A program made the translations under genes and the position numbers. The notes beneath the pieces are model-generated. The model saw nothing but the letters and a program-made list of their open reading frames with translations, searched no databases and had not been told where the DNA came from. Of a DNA stretch of 64,000 nt, positions 46,735 to 59,029 are shown piece by piece; position 1 is the first letter of the stretch, and each line of letters starts with the position of its first letter. Source of the stretch: Elephas maximus indicus (Eukaryota; Chordata; Mammalia; Proboscidea; Elephantidae); NCBI RefSeq assembly GCF_024166365.1, contig NC_064842.1:24151001-24215000 (forward strand), given 5' to 3'.

Positions 46735-46895
46735 AAAGTTAACGAGATACCCTTTCTCACATAAAAGACTGGCAACAATTTAAATGATTTAATACATCCA
46801 GTGTTAATGGTGATGTGAGGGAAATAGTCGACTTCATGGTCTTGGTTCAAGTGTAAATTGGCATTTGAAAGGCAATTTAGCAGCACACAAACACA
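46735..46895 (+). mobile_element. Old L1 ORF2 fragment
   Basis: ACGAGATACCCTTTCTCACA, TCAAGTGTAAATTGGCATTT and AAAGGCAATTTAGCAG match the L1 ORF2 C-terminal region. Confidence 0.55.
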
Positions 46896-47120
46896 CCAAA
46901 ATAAAACCACCACTTGCCTGTCAGTTTGTCATACAGTGGTGGCTTGTGCGCTGCACTGATGCTGAGTCACCAATAGTGGGCAGATTTTACCAGAGCTTCC
47001 AAATTAAGACAGACTAAGAAGAAGGACCTGGTGATCTACTTTTGGAAAAAAACTGGCCAGTGAAAACCTTACAAATAGCAATCATTTGATATAATGCTGG
47101 AAGATGAGCCTCTCAGGTTG

Positions 47121-47275
47121 AACCCACCCACTGCCTTTGAGTCGATTCCGACTCATAGTGACCCTATAGGACAGAGTAGAACTGCCCCGTAGAGTTTCCA
47201 AGGAGTGCCTGGAGGATTCGAACTGCCAACCTTTTGATTAGCAGCCATAGCACTTAACCACTACACCACCAGGGT
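47121..47275 (-). mobile_element. AfroSINE, short form, inside RTE
   Basis: CCCACTGCCTTTGAGTCGAT to CTACACCACCAGGG; it separates CTCAGGTTG from AAAGGCACACAAAA of the RTE 5' UTR. Confidence 0.94.
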
Positions 47276-48793
47276 TAAAGGCACACAAAATATGATTGAG
47301 GAAGAGCAGTCTCCTCAAAGCAGAGTTGGCCATAATGATATGGATGGAGTAAAGCTTTCAAGACCTTCATTTGCTGATGTGGTACAACTCAAAATGGAAA
47401 GAAACAGCTACAAACATCCATTAACAATTGGGAATGTATAAAGTAGGAATCTAGGATAATTGGAAGTCATCAAAAATGAAATGGAACCCGTAAAGATTGA
47501 TATTCTAGGCATTAGTGGGTTGAAATGGACTGGTATTGGCCATTTTGAATTGGACAATCACGTGGTCTACTATGTCAGGAATGATAGCTTGAATAGGAAT
47601 GGCATTGAATTCATCGTCCAAAAGAACATTTCAAAATCTATCCTGAAGTATAATGGTGTCAGCGATAGGATACTAGCCATACTCCAAAAAGGAAGACTAG
47701 TTGATACGATTATTATTAAAATTTGCACACCAACCAGTAAGGCCAAAAAAAAAAAGATGAAGAAATTAAAGATTTTTACCAACTTCTTCCCATCAGAAAT
47801 TGATCAAACATGCAATGGAGATGCATTAATAATGTGAAAATTGGACACAAAGAAGGAGGATCAGTAGTTGGAAAATACAGCCTTGACGACAGAAATGATG
47901 CCAGAGATTGCATGACAGAATTTTCCAAGAGCAACAACTTATTCATTGCAAATACCTTTTTTTCCAACAACACAGAGACTATACACGGAGACTTTGCAGG
48001 ATGGGATACCCAGGAATCCATTTGACTACATCTGTGGAGACGATGGAAAAGCTCAATATCATCAGTCAGAATAAGGCCAGGGGCCAAGTGTGGAACAGAC
48101 CATCAACTGCTCATATGCAAGTTCAAGGTGAAGTTGAAGAAAATTAGAACAAGTCCACGAGAGCTAGAGTATCACCTTGAGTATTTCCCACCTGATTTTA
48201 GAGACCATCTCAAGGATAGATTTGACACATTGAACACTAGTGACTGAAGACCAGATGAATTGTGGAATGACATCAACGACATCATACATTAAGAAAGAAA
48301 AAGTTCATTAAAAGAGGTGAAAGACAGAAAAGACCAAAATGGATGTTAGAAGAGACTCTGAAACTTGCTCTTGAACGTAGAGTATCTAAAGCAAATGGAA
48401 GAAATGATGAAGTAAAAGAGCTGAACAGAAGATTTCAAAGGATGGCTGGAGAAGACAAGGAAATATGCAGATACCTGGAGTTAGAAAACCAAAAGCAAAG
48501 AACAAGGCTGGCATTTCTCAAGCTGAAAGAACTGAAGAAAAAATTCAAGCCTTGAGTTGCAATACTGAGGGATTCTATGGGCAAAAAACTGAATGAGGAA
48601 GGAAGGATCAAAAGAAGAAGAAAACGATAAAGAACAATGATGAATCCAGGAAACATCTCACAACATGGATGAATCTGGAGGGCATTATGCTGAGTGAAAT
48701 AAGTCAATCACAAAAGGACAAATATTATGTGAGACCACTACTATAAAAACCCGAGAAAAGGTTTACATGTAGAAGAAAAACAGTCTTAGATAG

Positions 48794-49312
48794 TGTCTTA
48801 GTCATCTAGTGCTGCTGTAACAAAAATACCACAAGTGGGTGGCTTTAACAAAGAGAAATTTATTTCCTCACAGTACAGTAGGCTAGAAGTATAAATCCAG
48901 GGTGTTGGCTCCAGGGGAAGCTTTTCTTTCTCTGTCGGCTCTGGAGAAAGGTCCTTGTCCTCAATCTTCTTCCCCTGGTCAAGGAGCTTCTCAGGTACAG
49001 GGACCCTGGGTCCAAAGGATACACTCTGCTTCTGATGCTGCTTTCTTGGTGGTATGAGGTCCCCCTCTCTGCTCGCTTCCCTTTCCTTTTTATCTCTTGA
49101 GAGATAAAAGGTGGTGCAGGCCACACCTCAGGGAAACTTCCTTTACATTGGATCAGAGATGTGACCTGGGTAAGCGTGGTGTTACAATCCCACCCTAATC
49201 CTCTTTAACATAAAATTACAACCACAAAATGGAGGACAACCACACAATACTGGGAATCATGGCCTAACCAAGTTGACACATATTTTTGGGGGACACAATT
49301 TAATCCATGACA
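48794..49312 (-). mobile_element. MaLR-like solo LTR, afrotherian family (copy B)
   Basis: 519 bp, same family as 5603-6124 in opposite orientation, TG..CA ends, near 5-bp duplications GATAG and GATGG. It splits the L1 words CTTAGA and GATGGTTA. Being inside an L1 inside an RTE, it is the youngest of the three. Confidence 0.85.
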
Positions 49313-49323
49313 GATGGTTAAGA

Positions 49324-49341
49324 GGGACGGGTGGGGTGGGG
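49324..49341 (+). other. G-quadruplex-type motif in L1 3' UTR
   Basis: GGGACGGGTGGGGTGGGG: four G-runs with spacers of 1-2 nt. The same position in the L1 at 59833 also has four G-runs. Confidence 0.9.
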
Positions 49342-51238
49342 AAGTAAAATCACTAACTAGATAGCAGAAAAGTGTTAACTTTGGTGAAGGGAAAGACAAC
49401 ATACCATATAGGGGAAGTCAGCACAACTTTACCAAGGCAAAGTCATAGAAGCCTCTTAGACACATCCAAACACCTTGAGGGACTGAGTTACTGAGGCTGA
49501 GGGCTGGGGACCATAGTATTGGGGGACATCTAGGTCAGCTGGCATAACACAGTTCATAAAGAAAATGTTCTACATCCTACTCTGGGGAGTAGCGTCTGAG
49601 GCTTTAAGAGTTTGTGAGCAGCCATCTAAGACATATCTATTGGTCCCATCCCAACCGAAGCAAAGTAGAATGAAGAAAACCAAAGATACAAAGAAAATAT
49701 TAGTTCAGAGGACTAATGGACCACATGAACTACACTTCCCTCAGCCTGAGCCCAGATGAACTAGATGGTGCCTGGCTATCACCACGGACCTCTCTGACAG
49801 GGATCACAATAGAGGGTCTCAGGCAAAGAGGAAGAAAAATGTAGAACAAAATTCAAATTCAGAAAAAAATATCAGACTTACTGGTCTGACACAGACTGGA
49901 GGAATCCCCAAGACTATGGCCCCTGGGACACCCTGCTAACTCAGAACTGAAGCCACTCTGGACGTCCACCTTTCAGTCAATGTTCAGACAGGCCTATAAG
50001 ACAAATAACACATGTGAGGAATGTGCTTCTTAGTTCCATCAAATACATGACACCAATGGGCAACACCTGCGCAGGGTGGAAAGGGAAAGAGGGAGAGTAC
50101 TGACACATTGTGGGGATTGCAACCAATGTCACAAAATTTTTTTTAGGGGGGGAATCACAAATTAAAATTAAAAAAAAAAAGATGGAAGGAGTCCACAGAG
50201 TTACTCTACCAAAAACATTCTGTTGACGTTCAACCATTTCAGGAGGTAGTGTATGATTAAAAATGAATAGTACTGAAGGAAGAAGTACAAGCTGCACTGA
50301 AGGCATTGGCAAGAAACAAAGCTCCAGGAATTGATACAATACCGATTGAGATGTTTCAACAAAGGGATGCCAAGTTGGAAGTGCACATGTGTCTATGTCA
50401 AGAAATTTAGAAGACAGCTCCCTAGCTGACTGACTAGAAGAGATCCACATGTGTGCCCATTCCAAAGAAAGGTGATCCAACAAAGTGCGGAAATTATTAA
50501 ACAATATCATAGGAAAGTAAAATTTTGCTGAAGATAATTCAAAACATTGCAGCAGTATATCCACAGGGAAATGCCATAAATTCAAGCCAGATTCAGAAGT
50601 GGTCGTGAAACGAGAGGTATCATTGCTCATGTCAGATGGACCTTGGCAGAAAGCAGAGAATACCAGAAAGATGTGTACCTGTGTTTTATTGACTATGTAT
50701 AGGCATTCGACTGTGTGGATCATAACAAATTATGGATAACGGCGCAAAGAATGGGAACTCCAGAACACTTAATTGTGCTCATGTGGAACCTGTACATAGA
50801 CGAAGAGGCAGTCGTTCGAATACAAGGGGATACTGTGTGGTTTAAAGTCAAGAAAGGTGTGTGTGAGGGTTGTATCATTTCACCATACTTATTCAATCTG
50901 TATGCAGAGCAAAAAATCTGAGAAGCTGGACTATAGGAAGAAGGATAGAGCATCCGGATTGGAGGGAGACTCTTTAACAACCTGCGATATCACTTTGAGG
51001 ACTAAGGTGTGCCTAACTCAAATCACGGTATTTTCAATTGCCTCATATGCATGTGAAAGCTGGACAATGAATGAGGAAGACCAAAGAAGAATTGATGCAT
51101 TTGAATTATGGAGTTGGTGAAGAACATTGAATGTACCATGGACAGCCAGAAGACCCAACAAATATGGCTTGGAAGAAGTACAGCCAGAATGCTCCTTAGA
51201 AGTGAGGATGGCTAGACTTCGTCTCAGGTACTTTGGAG

Positions 51239-51973
51239 AGTGCTACATACTGTTTGGGATACTCAGTTGCACTTGGTTGATAAAAACATGGTTTCTTCCA
51301 AGATATTTATATTTATAAGATCCATCTGTCCTTTCTCTTTCCACCCAGGTCCCAGTTTACAATACTTCCAAAGGTATTTGCCCTGATACCTCCCTCATCC
51401 CCACCTGCAACTATGTAGATGGATTAGAACAGACTCGTCTTCAGTCAGGCATGTCGGTTCAACCTCCTATCTCTGAGGTTAATAACCACTATACTATTAG
51501 TCAGAATTGACTCGATGGCAGTGGGTTTTTTTTTTTTTTTAATTGGGGAATCTAGGATGCCTCTCCAATGTCTACTACTGTAGATGCTCAGATAAGTGCT
51601 ACTTTTGTCTTCTTTACATGGTCACCCTTATTCAAGTATTGCCCTTTTTCTTGTACCAGATCCTTGATAATTTCTTATATACTCTCTGAATAGCCTTTAC
51701 CTTCCCAACATTTACTTTACTCCAAATATTCCTAGACACAGTAGCTAAGTTTCCTTTTCCATTGTTTGAATTTTGTGGCAGCTCTTTTATGGATAGGAAA
51801 GAATGTGAGAGACAGAGAGTGTGTGATGATTGTGATTTTGAAGCCCTACATCTAGTCGTTCCTGAAGCCAGTTATGTAAGCCAACAGATTTCCTTTGTTG
51901 CTGGGAGACTTGAGACAGGTTTCTGTCACCTGCAACTGAAAGAATGCTGACTAACATACTTGTCATCATCAAT
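51239..51973. other. Unassigned, with a SINE tail and a possible LTR end
   Basis: An AfroSINE tail lies at 51500-51541 (GAATTGACTCGATGGCAGTG then T-run). 51870-51955 (TTATGTAAGCCAACAGATTT, AGAATGCTGACTAACATAC) resembles the end of an old LTR. The rest is unplaced. Confidence 0.4.
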
Positions 51974-52339
51974 ATCAATACACTATTGAGGCAAAGCCAA
52001 CATGGTGCCCTAGACAGACACATCATGCCATCCCTCTTGTCACAAAGACCCAAAAAACTAAGAAAAACAAACACAAACATCAATCCTGGAACCCTAAGCA
52101 TCAAATGAAGGGATAAAGAAATAGGTCAAACACTGACTAGAAGAAACTGAAGGAAAACAGATAATGAGGAGAGATAATGAATGGAGGTTCTCTACCAACT
52201 AACATGGTACAGCGTCACCATTTTGGAGCATAGCCATCAATGACCCTGGACAGGGAGTACAAGAAGGCAACTTCGCAGAGCTCCCGACAGGAGACAGCAC
52301 ACCCATAACCAGAGAAACACGTTTTCCCACACCTCACCC

Positions 52340-53405
52340 TTCTGCTCCATACTCCACCTCCACCCCTCCCGATAGGCCTAGCTGAGCCATCTTAGCTAGA
52401 GAGCTACTGGCGTGCTGCCAGCCTGGCTCTGCTCTACTCCTGCTTGCCAACTCCTGCCATGCCATTTTTTCCCCCTTTCCTCTTTTTCTATATCCCTTAC
52501 TTCTAGCCCATACCTCATCTCTATCCCTTCCTGCTGGGCCATGCTGTGCTGCTCTGGCTGGACAATGCTAGACAGACATCGGCCCACCATCAGCCTGGGT
52601 CCATCCTACTCTCACCCTCCCCACCTGCCATGCCTTTTCTTTCTCTTTTTTTCCCTTTCTTTTTCTTTATCCTGCCCACCTAGCCCCGTATCCTACCTCT
52701 ACCCCTTCCCACTGAGCTATGCCATGCCACTGCAGGTAGAGAGCTACTGGCCTGCTGCCAGCCCAGGTCCTCCCGCTAGCTCCCGCTGTGCTATTTTATT
52801 TTTATTTCACTTATTTTTCCCTTTCCTCCTTTTCTTTCTCCCTCCCACCTAGCCCAGTATCCTACCTCTATCCACTCCCAATGGGCCACACTGTGCTGCC
52901 TTGGCTAGAGAGGCAACAGCCCACTGTCACCCTGGGTCCACCCCACCCCCACCTGATGGTTCTCACTGTGCCATTTTTTTCTTTTCTTTTTCCCTTTTCT
53001 ACCTTTTTTTCTCCCTCCCACCTAGCTCTGTATGCCACCTCTACCCCTTCCTACCAAGCCTCATTGCACCACTGCACGTAGAGAGCTGCTGGCCCACTGC
53101 TGCCGTAGGTCCCACCTGCCCCCACCTGCCAGCCCTGTCATGCCATTTTTTATCTTATTTATTTTCTTTCCCTTCCACGTAGCCCCAACGCCACCTCCCC
53201 ACCTTCGCAAGTCCCCAGGTCCGCCCTACCCCCACCCACTGGCTGTTCCCCCTTTTTTTCTTTCTCTTTTCTTTCCTTTGTTCCCCCCACTGAGCTCCAT
53301 ACTCCATCCCCCTTCCTGCCAGTCCTTGCCACACCACCATGGCTAGAGGGTCCCTGGCTCAGGTCCATTGCTGCACCAGGCCTGCACTGCCCTTCCCCTC
53401 CTGCC
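52340..53405 (+). repeat. Tandem pyrimidine-rich monomers of the L1 5' UTR
   Basis: About six diverged units start near 52377, 52533, 52708, 52878, 53051 and 53207 (156, 175, 170, 173, 156 and about 112 bp), plus partial units at both ends. Each unit has a CTAGAGAGCTACTGG-like start, CATGCCATTTTT, a C/T tract, CCCACCTAGCCC and CTACCTCTACCCCTTCC. The long Pro/Phe/Ser-rich frames here are by-products of the C/T bias. Confidence 0.9.
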
Positions 53406-53813
53406 ACTCAACCAGCTGCTGAATAGAGGAAAGCATGCCTATACCACACTCCCTGTCCAACACCCCACTTATCTGGTGAGGGGCTATGAAAGCTCCCACA
53501 CTCCTGGACCAATATTAGGAGGCAGACAATGCCCACCCAGTCTGCCCTAAGCAACCTTGCAAAACCAGTGTACAGCAAAGTAGGCTCACCCCGCCTGCTG
53601 CTGCCCTGCTTACTCAGACAGGGTGGTGAGAGTTATCATGTCTACAGATGAGCAAGCAGCAAAGCACGCCTGTCTCACCCACCCTGACATGTGAAAACAA
53701 AACAAAGAAGCAGGATGAAACAAACAAACATAAAGTCAATAAATAATGAAAATAATACCTTAGTGTCTCAAAGACAGAAGACAATATCAAAACATATTAC
53801 AAAGCAGGACAAG

Positions 53814-54780
53814 ATGGCTCTAGAAAGTGACCAAAATAATCAAATGAACTTCTGGTAGAAGAAAAGGCAGTGGAACTACCTGGCATGAAATTCAAAAGAC
53901 TAATATTTAGGGTTCTCTAACAGATTAGGAAAGAGATCAAGGAAAACACAGACAAATCCAAGGAAAAAAAAAGACAAAATCATGGAAAACACAGATAAAC
54001 CAATAGAATTCAGGAAAATAATTCAAAAACAACACATCAAAATAAACAAACGATTAGAGAGCATACAAAAACAGCAACTAGAAATCCAAGAGATAACAAA
54101 ATTTCAGAAATGGACAATTTAATAGAAGGGTTTAGGAGCCAATTTGAAACAATGGAAGACAGAATTAATGAGATTGAAGACAAATCCATGGATGTCACTT
54201 TGAGGAAAAATCAGAGAAAAGAATGAAGAAAACCTAAGAATTACGTGGAACACAATTAAAAGCAAAAATCTGCATGAAATCGGAATGCCAAAACAGGAGG
54301 AGAAATAGGAAAACACAGAGAAGATTGTTGAAAATTTGCTGGCATAAAACTTCCCAAATATTATGAAAGACAAAAACTGACCATCCAAGAAGCTCAACAA
54401 ACCCCACATAGGATAGACCTCAAAAGAAAGTCACCAAGACATATCATAATCACACTTGCCAAAACCAAAGACAAAGAAAGAATCCTGAGAGCAGCTTGAG
54501 GAAAACAAAAAGCCACTTACAAAAATGAAACAATAAGACTAAGCTTATTACTTGGCAGAAACCATGCAGGCAAGAAGGGAATGGGATGACATATATAAAA
54601 TCTCAAAAGAAAAAAATAAACTGCCAACCAAAAATAATATATTCTGCAAAACTCTCTCTCAAACACAATGGTGAAATTAGGACATTTCCAGATAAACAGA
54701 AGTTAAAGGAATCTGTAAAAAAAAAAAAAAAAAAACTTGCAAGAAATACTAGAGTCATTTGTTTAGAGAACCAATAACAT
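53814..54780 (+). pseudogene. L1 ORF1 remnant
   Basis: Opens with codons for MALESDQNNQM after the 5' UTR and is soon interrupted. Downstream lie a coiled-coil-like segment (ETMEDRINEIEDKSMDV at about 54150-54200) and ORF1 C-terminal words. Many stops; no functional RNA-binding protein can be made. The right end is approximate. Confidence 0.7.
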
Positions 54781-57420
54781 TAGATAACAACCAGAGTCTA
54801 GGACACAGGATAGATAGCATCAGCCAGATACCAACCTAGGAAAAGAACTCTCGGTAATAAAACAAAGCTAAAAGACTTAAAACAGGGAAACAGAGACATC
54901 AACCTTAAATGATAAGAACATCAAAAAAATAAAAGGGGGAATAAATGAACTTTAAAATGGAGACAAAGTCAAGGCGATATCAAATAATAAAAAAACTGGT
55001 TCAAACTTAGGAAGATAAAGATAAATTTCAAAGGAACTACAAAGAAAGTTAAAAAACCTACTCATCAGAATGAAAAAGAAGAAAAACACGAAGTCTCAGC
55101 AAACATAAATTCTGTAATAACAAAAGAAAAGAAAATCCACAAACAAAAGGAACTCAGCATAGAAAAGTAAGAGGATCAGAGGAAACATCAGCACCACACA
55201 CACACACAAAAGGCACAACAATATGAGAGCAATAAACTCAAATCTACTGATAATCACACAGAACGTAAAAGGCTTAAATTTACCTGTAAAGAGACAGAGA
55301 GTGGAAGAATGCATAAAAAAGAATGACCCATCCATGTGCTGTCTACAAGAAACACATTTTAGAAACAAAGACATAAATACATTAAAAATAAAATAATGGA
55401 AAAAAAAATCATGCAAACAGTAACCAAAAAAGGGCATAAATGGTAATACTAATCTCAGATAAAATAGAATTTAAGGTAAAATCAACCATAAATATAAGGA
55501 AGGACATTATATAATGATTAAAGGGACAATCCACCAAGAACATATAACCTTAATAAATATGTACACACCCAATAACAGGGCTCTAAAATACATAAAACCA
55601 ACTAACAGCACTGAAAAGAGAAATCGAAATAGGAGCGGTCAACACACAACTCTTGGTGAAGGACAGAATATCTAGACAGAAACTCAACAAAGATACAGAA
55701 GATCTAAAGGCCAAAATCAACCAACTTGACCTCATATATAGAACACTTCTCCCAACAGCAGCAAAATATACATTCTTTCCCAATGCACATGGAACATTCT
55801 CCAGAATAGATTATATTTTAGGCCACAAAGCAACCCTCAATAAAATCTAAAACATTGATATAATACAAAGCATTATCTCAGATCACAACACCATAAATGT
55901 AGAAATCAATAACTGGAAGAGCAAGGAAAAAAGAATCAAATACATGGAAATTGAACAACATCTTGCTTAAAAACAACTGAGTAAGAGGGGGGAAAAAAAA
56001 AAAGAATTAAAAAAATCCCTAGAATCAAATGACAGTGAAATCACATCATACCAAAACTGTTGGAACACAACAAACACAGTTCTCAGCGGTCAATTTACAG
56101 CAAAAAATGCACACATCAAAAAATAAGAACAAGTCAAAATCAAAATGTTAGCCCTACAACTTGATCAAATAGAAAGAGAACAGCAAAAGAAGCCCACAAT
56201 CACCAGAAGAATGGAAATAATAAAAATTATAGCAGAAATAAATGAAATAGAGAAAAGAAAAATGATAGAATCAACAAGACCAAAAGTGGTTTTTTGGAAA
56301 GGCCAATAAAATTGACAAACCATTGGCCAAGCTTACAAAAGCAAAAGAGGAGAGGAAACGAGAAATGAGATGGGGGACATTATAACAGACCAAACTGAAA
56401 TGAAAAATGATCTTAACAGAATACTGTGAAAAACTGTACTCCAACAAACTTGAGAACCTAGAAGAAATGGACAGATTTCTAGACACACACTTCCTACCTA
56501 AGCTAACACAAGCTGAGATAGAAAATCTGAACAGACCCATAACAAGAGAAGAGATTGAAGAGATAATTTAAAAACTCCCAGCAAAAAAAAAAAAAAAAGC
56601 TCTGGTCCAGTTGACTTCACTGAAGAATTCTACCAAACATTCAGAGAAGAGCTCACATCAGTACTACTCAAACTATTTCAGAGCATAGAAAAGGAAGGAA
56701 TACTCCCAAATTCACTCTATGAAGGAAGTATAATTCTGATACCAAAGCAAGGCAAAGACACCACAAAAAAAAAAAAAAAGAAGAAAATTACAGACCAATA
56801 TCTCTTATGAATATAGATGCAAAACTTCTCAACAAAATCCTAGCCAATAGAATTCAGCATCATATAAAAATAATAATAATAATACACATTACCAAGTGGG
56901 ATTCATACCAGGTATGCAAGGTTGGTTCAACATGAGAAAATTGATCAACATAATCTACCACACAAACAGAACAAAAGAAAAGAATCACATGATCATCTCA
57001 ATCGACAGAGAAAAGGCATTTGATAAAGTCCAACAACCATTCCTGATAAAAACTCTCAATAAAATAGGAAGGAAAGGAAATTTCTCAGCATAATAAAGGG
57101 CATCTATACAAAACCAACAGCCAACATCATTCTTACTGGAGACAAGTTGAAAGCTTTCACCTAAGAACAGGAATAAGATACTTTATCACCACTCTTATTT
57201 AACATTGTGCTGGAAGTCCTAGCTAGAGCAAAAACACAAGAAAAAGAAATAAAGGGCATCCAAATATTGGAAAGGAGAAGTAAAACTATCCTTATTCACA
57301 GATGATATGATCGTATATGTAGAGAATCCCAAAGCTTCCACAAAAAAACTACTAGAATTAATAGAAAGATTCAGCAGAGTAGCAGGATACAAGATCAACA
57401 TACAAAATCAGTTGGATTGC

Positions 57421-58012
57421 CGTGATGGTTAAGATTGTGTGTCAACTTGGCTGGGCCATGATTCTCAGTGTTTATAGGTGATCACTCCCATGATAGAATC
57501 TGCTGTGAGTAGCCAATCAGTTGAAAGGGAGTTTCCTTGGGGTTGTGACCTGCATCCATATACAAGCAGATGTTCTGGCTTTTTTGCTCACTCCTGCAGC
57601 TGTCTCCTGTTCATCTAACATCCGGTTCTTGATAGATAAGCTATCAGCTTATCTGCCAATCTTGGGATTCGTTGATCTTCACAGGCTGTGAGCAGAAGCC
57701 CCACTTTTCAACCTGCTGATCTTGGGTTTGCCAGCCCCTGCAGCCACGTGAATCAGAAGCTTTGTGGTCTTGCCTGCCAATCTTGGGATTCATCTATCTT
57801 CACAGCCTGTGAGCAAGAGCCCTGCTCTCTGGCCTGCTGGTCTTGGGCTTGACAGCCCCTGCAGCTACGTGAATCAAGAGAAGCCTCTATCCTGATCCAT
57901 GGACTTGGGACGTTCCAGCCTCTACAATTGCATGAGCCTTGATATAAATCTCTATCTCTATATATTTTATGCTTTATTGGTTTTGCTTCTCTAGAGAGCC
58001 CAGCCTAAGACA
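57421..58012 (+). mobile_element. LTR-like element inserted in L1 ORF2
   Basis: 592 bp with 5-bp duplications ATTGC at 57416-57420 and 58013-58017. It starts CGTGATGGTTAAG and ends CAGCCTAAGACA. It contains a roughly 115-bp internal duplication (57653-57770 and 57773-57890). Same broad family as 10703-11460; the family name is uncertain. Solo, no coding part. Confidence 0.8.
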
Positions 58013-58862
58013 ATTGCTGTACACCAACAAAGAGAACTGTGAAAAGGAAATTAGGAGAAAAATACAACTTATAATTGCCATTAAAAAGCTAAAATACTTA
58101 GGAATAAATCTCACCAGGGACTTAAAAAGACTATACAAAGAAAACTACGAAACACTATTGCAATAAACCAAAAGAGACTTACATAAATGGAAAAACATAC
58201 CATGCTCATGGATAGGAAGACTCAACATTGTGAAAATGTCAATCCTACCCAAAGTGATCTACATATATAATGCAATCCCTACCCAAATACCAACAGCATT
58301 CTTTAATGAGAAGGAAAAACTAATTATTAACTTTAAATGGAAAGAAAAGAGTCTCTGAAAAAGCAAAGCATTACTGAAGAAAAAAGCAAAGTAGGAGGCC
58401 TCACACTACCTGATCTTAGAACCTACTATACAGTCATGGTAGTCAAAACAAGCTAGTACTGGCACAAGAACAGAAACATAGACGAATGAAATAGAATTGA
58501 CAACCCAGATGTAAATCCATCCACCTATGGTCAGCTAAGCTTTGACAAAGGACCGAAGTCCATTAAATGGAGAAAAAGATAGTCTTTTAATAAAGCATGT
58601 CGGTGCAACTATGCCCATGTATAAAAAAAATGTAACAGGACCCCTATCTCATACCATACACAACAACTAACTCAAAATGGATAAAAGACCTTAATATAAA
58701 ACCTAAACAATAAAGATCATGGAAGAAAAAATAGGGACAACACTAGGGGCCCTGATACATGGCATAAATACAATACAACCCATAACTAACAATGCACAAA
58801 CACAGAAGAGAAACTATACAACTGGGAGCTCCTTAAAATTAAATGCTTACAACTCGTTGAAG

Positions 58863-59029
58863 GAAACCCTGGTGGCGCAGTGATTAAGAGCGATGGCTGT
58901 TAACCAAAAAAGGTCCACAGTTCAAATCCACCAAGTGCTCCTTGGAAACACTATGGGGCAGTTCTACTCTGTCCTATAGGGTCACTATGAGTCAGAATCA
59001 ACTCGATGGCAACAGGTTTTTTTTTTGCT
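58863..59029 (+). mobile_element. AfroSINE, short form, inside L1 ORF2
   Basis: GAAACCCTGGTGGCGCAGTG head, GTTCAAATCC, GAGTCAGAATCAACTCGATG, T-run end. A well-preserved copy. Confidence 0.95.

Larger units (their letters stand above)
48620..50179 (+). mobile_element. L1 3' end inserted in RTE and split by a solo LTR
   Basis: Matches the L1 end at 59650-60787: ATAAAGAACAATGATGAATC, CTAGGTCAGCTGG, TCAGACTTACTGGTCTGAC. It ends in an A-run at 50170-50179. The solo LTR at 48794-49312 interrupts it. 5'-truncated, no coding capacity. Confidence 0.9.
46908..51237 (+). mobile_element. Second RTE LINE, with SINE and L1 insertions, deleted RT core, no 3' end
   Basis: 5' UTR from CCTGTCAGTTTGTCATACAG. 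The endonuclease frame at 47460-47837 reads IDILGISGLKWTG where the other copy has ILGINELKWTG, so the catalytic Glu is Gly here. A SINE interrupts at 47121-47275 and an L1 tail at about 48620-50179. The RT part resumes at 50180. Near 50989 about 300 bp are missing relative to the copy at 17633, removing Y-A-D-D. The element stops at 51237 in TACTTTGGAGA, short of the tail. Confidence 0.92.

Noticed and set aside
49977-50723. 248-codon minus-strand open frame
   Set aside because: It is antisense to the L1 tail and the resumed RTE sequence and crosses the insertion junction.
52412-53346. Several overlapping 93-146 codon frames rich in Pro, Phe and Ser, possible secreted or membrane proteins
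   Set aside because: They come from the C/T-rich L1 5' UTR monomers; all plus-strand frames stay open because of base composition.
52340-53405. Regular repeats as a possible CRISPR array or satellite
   Set aside because: Units are long, diverged and lie inside a mammalian L1 bounded by target duplications.
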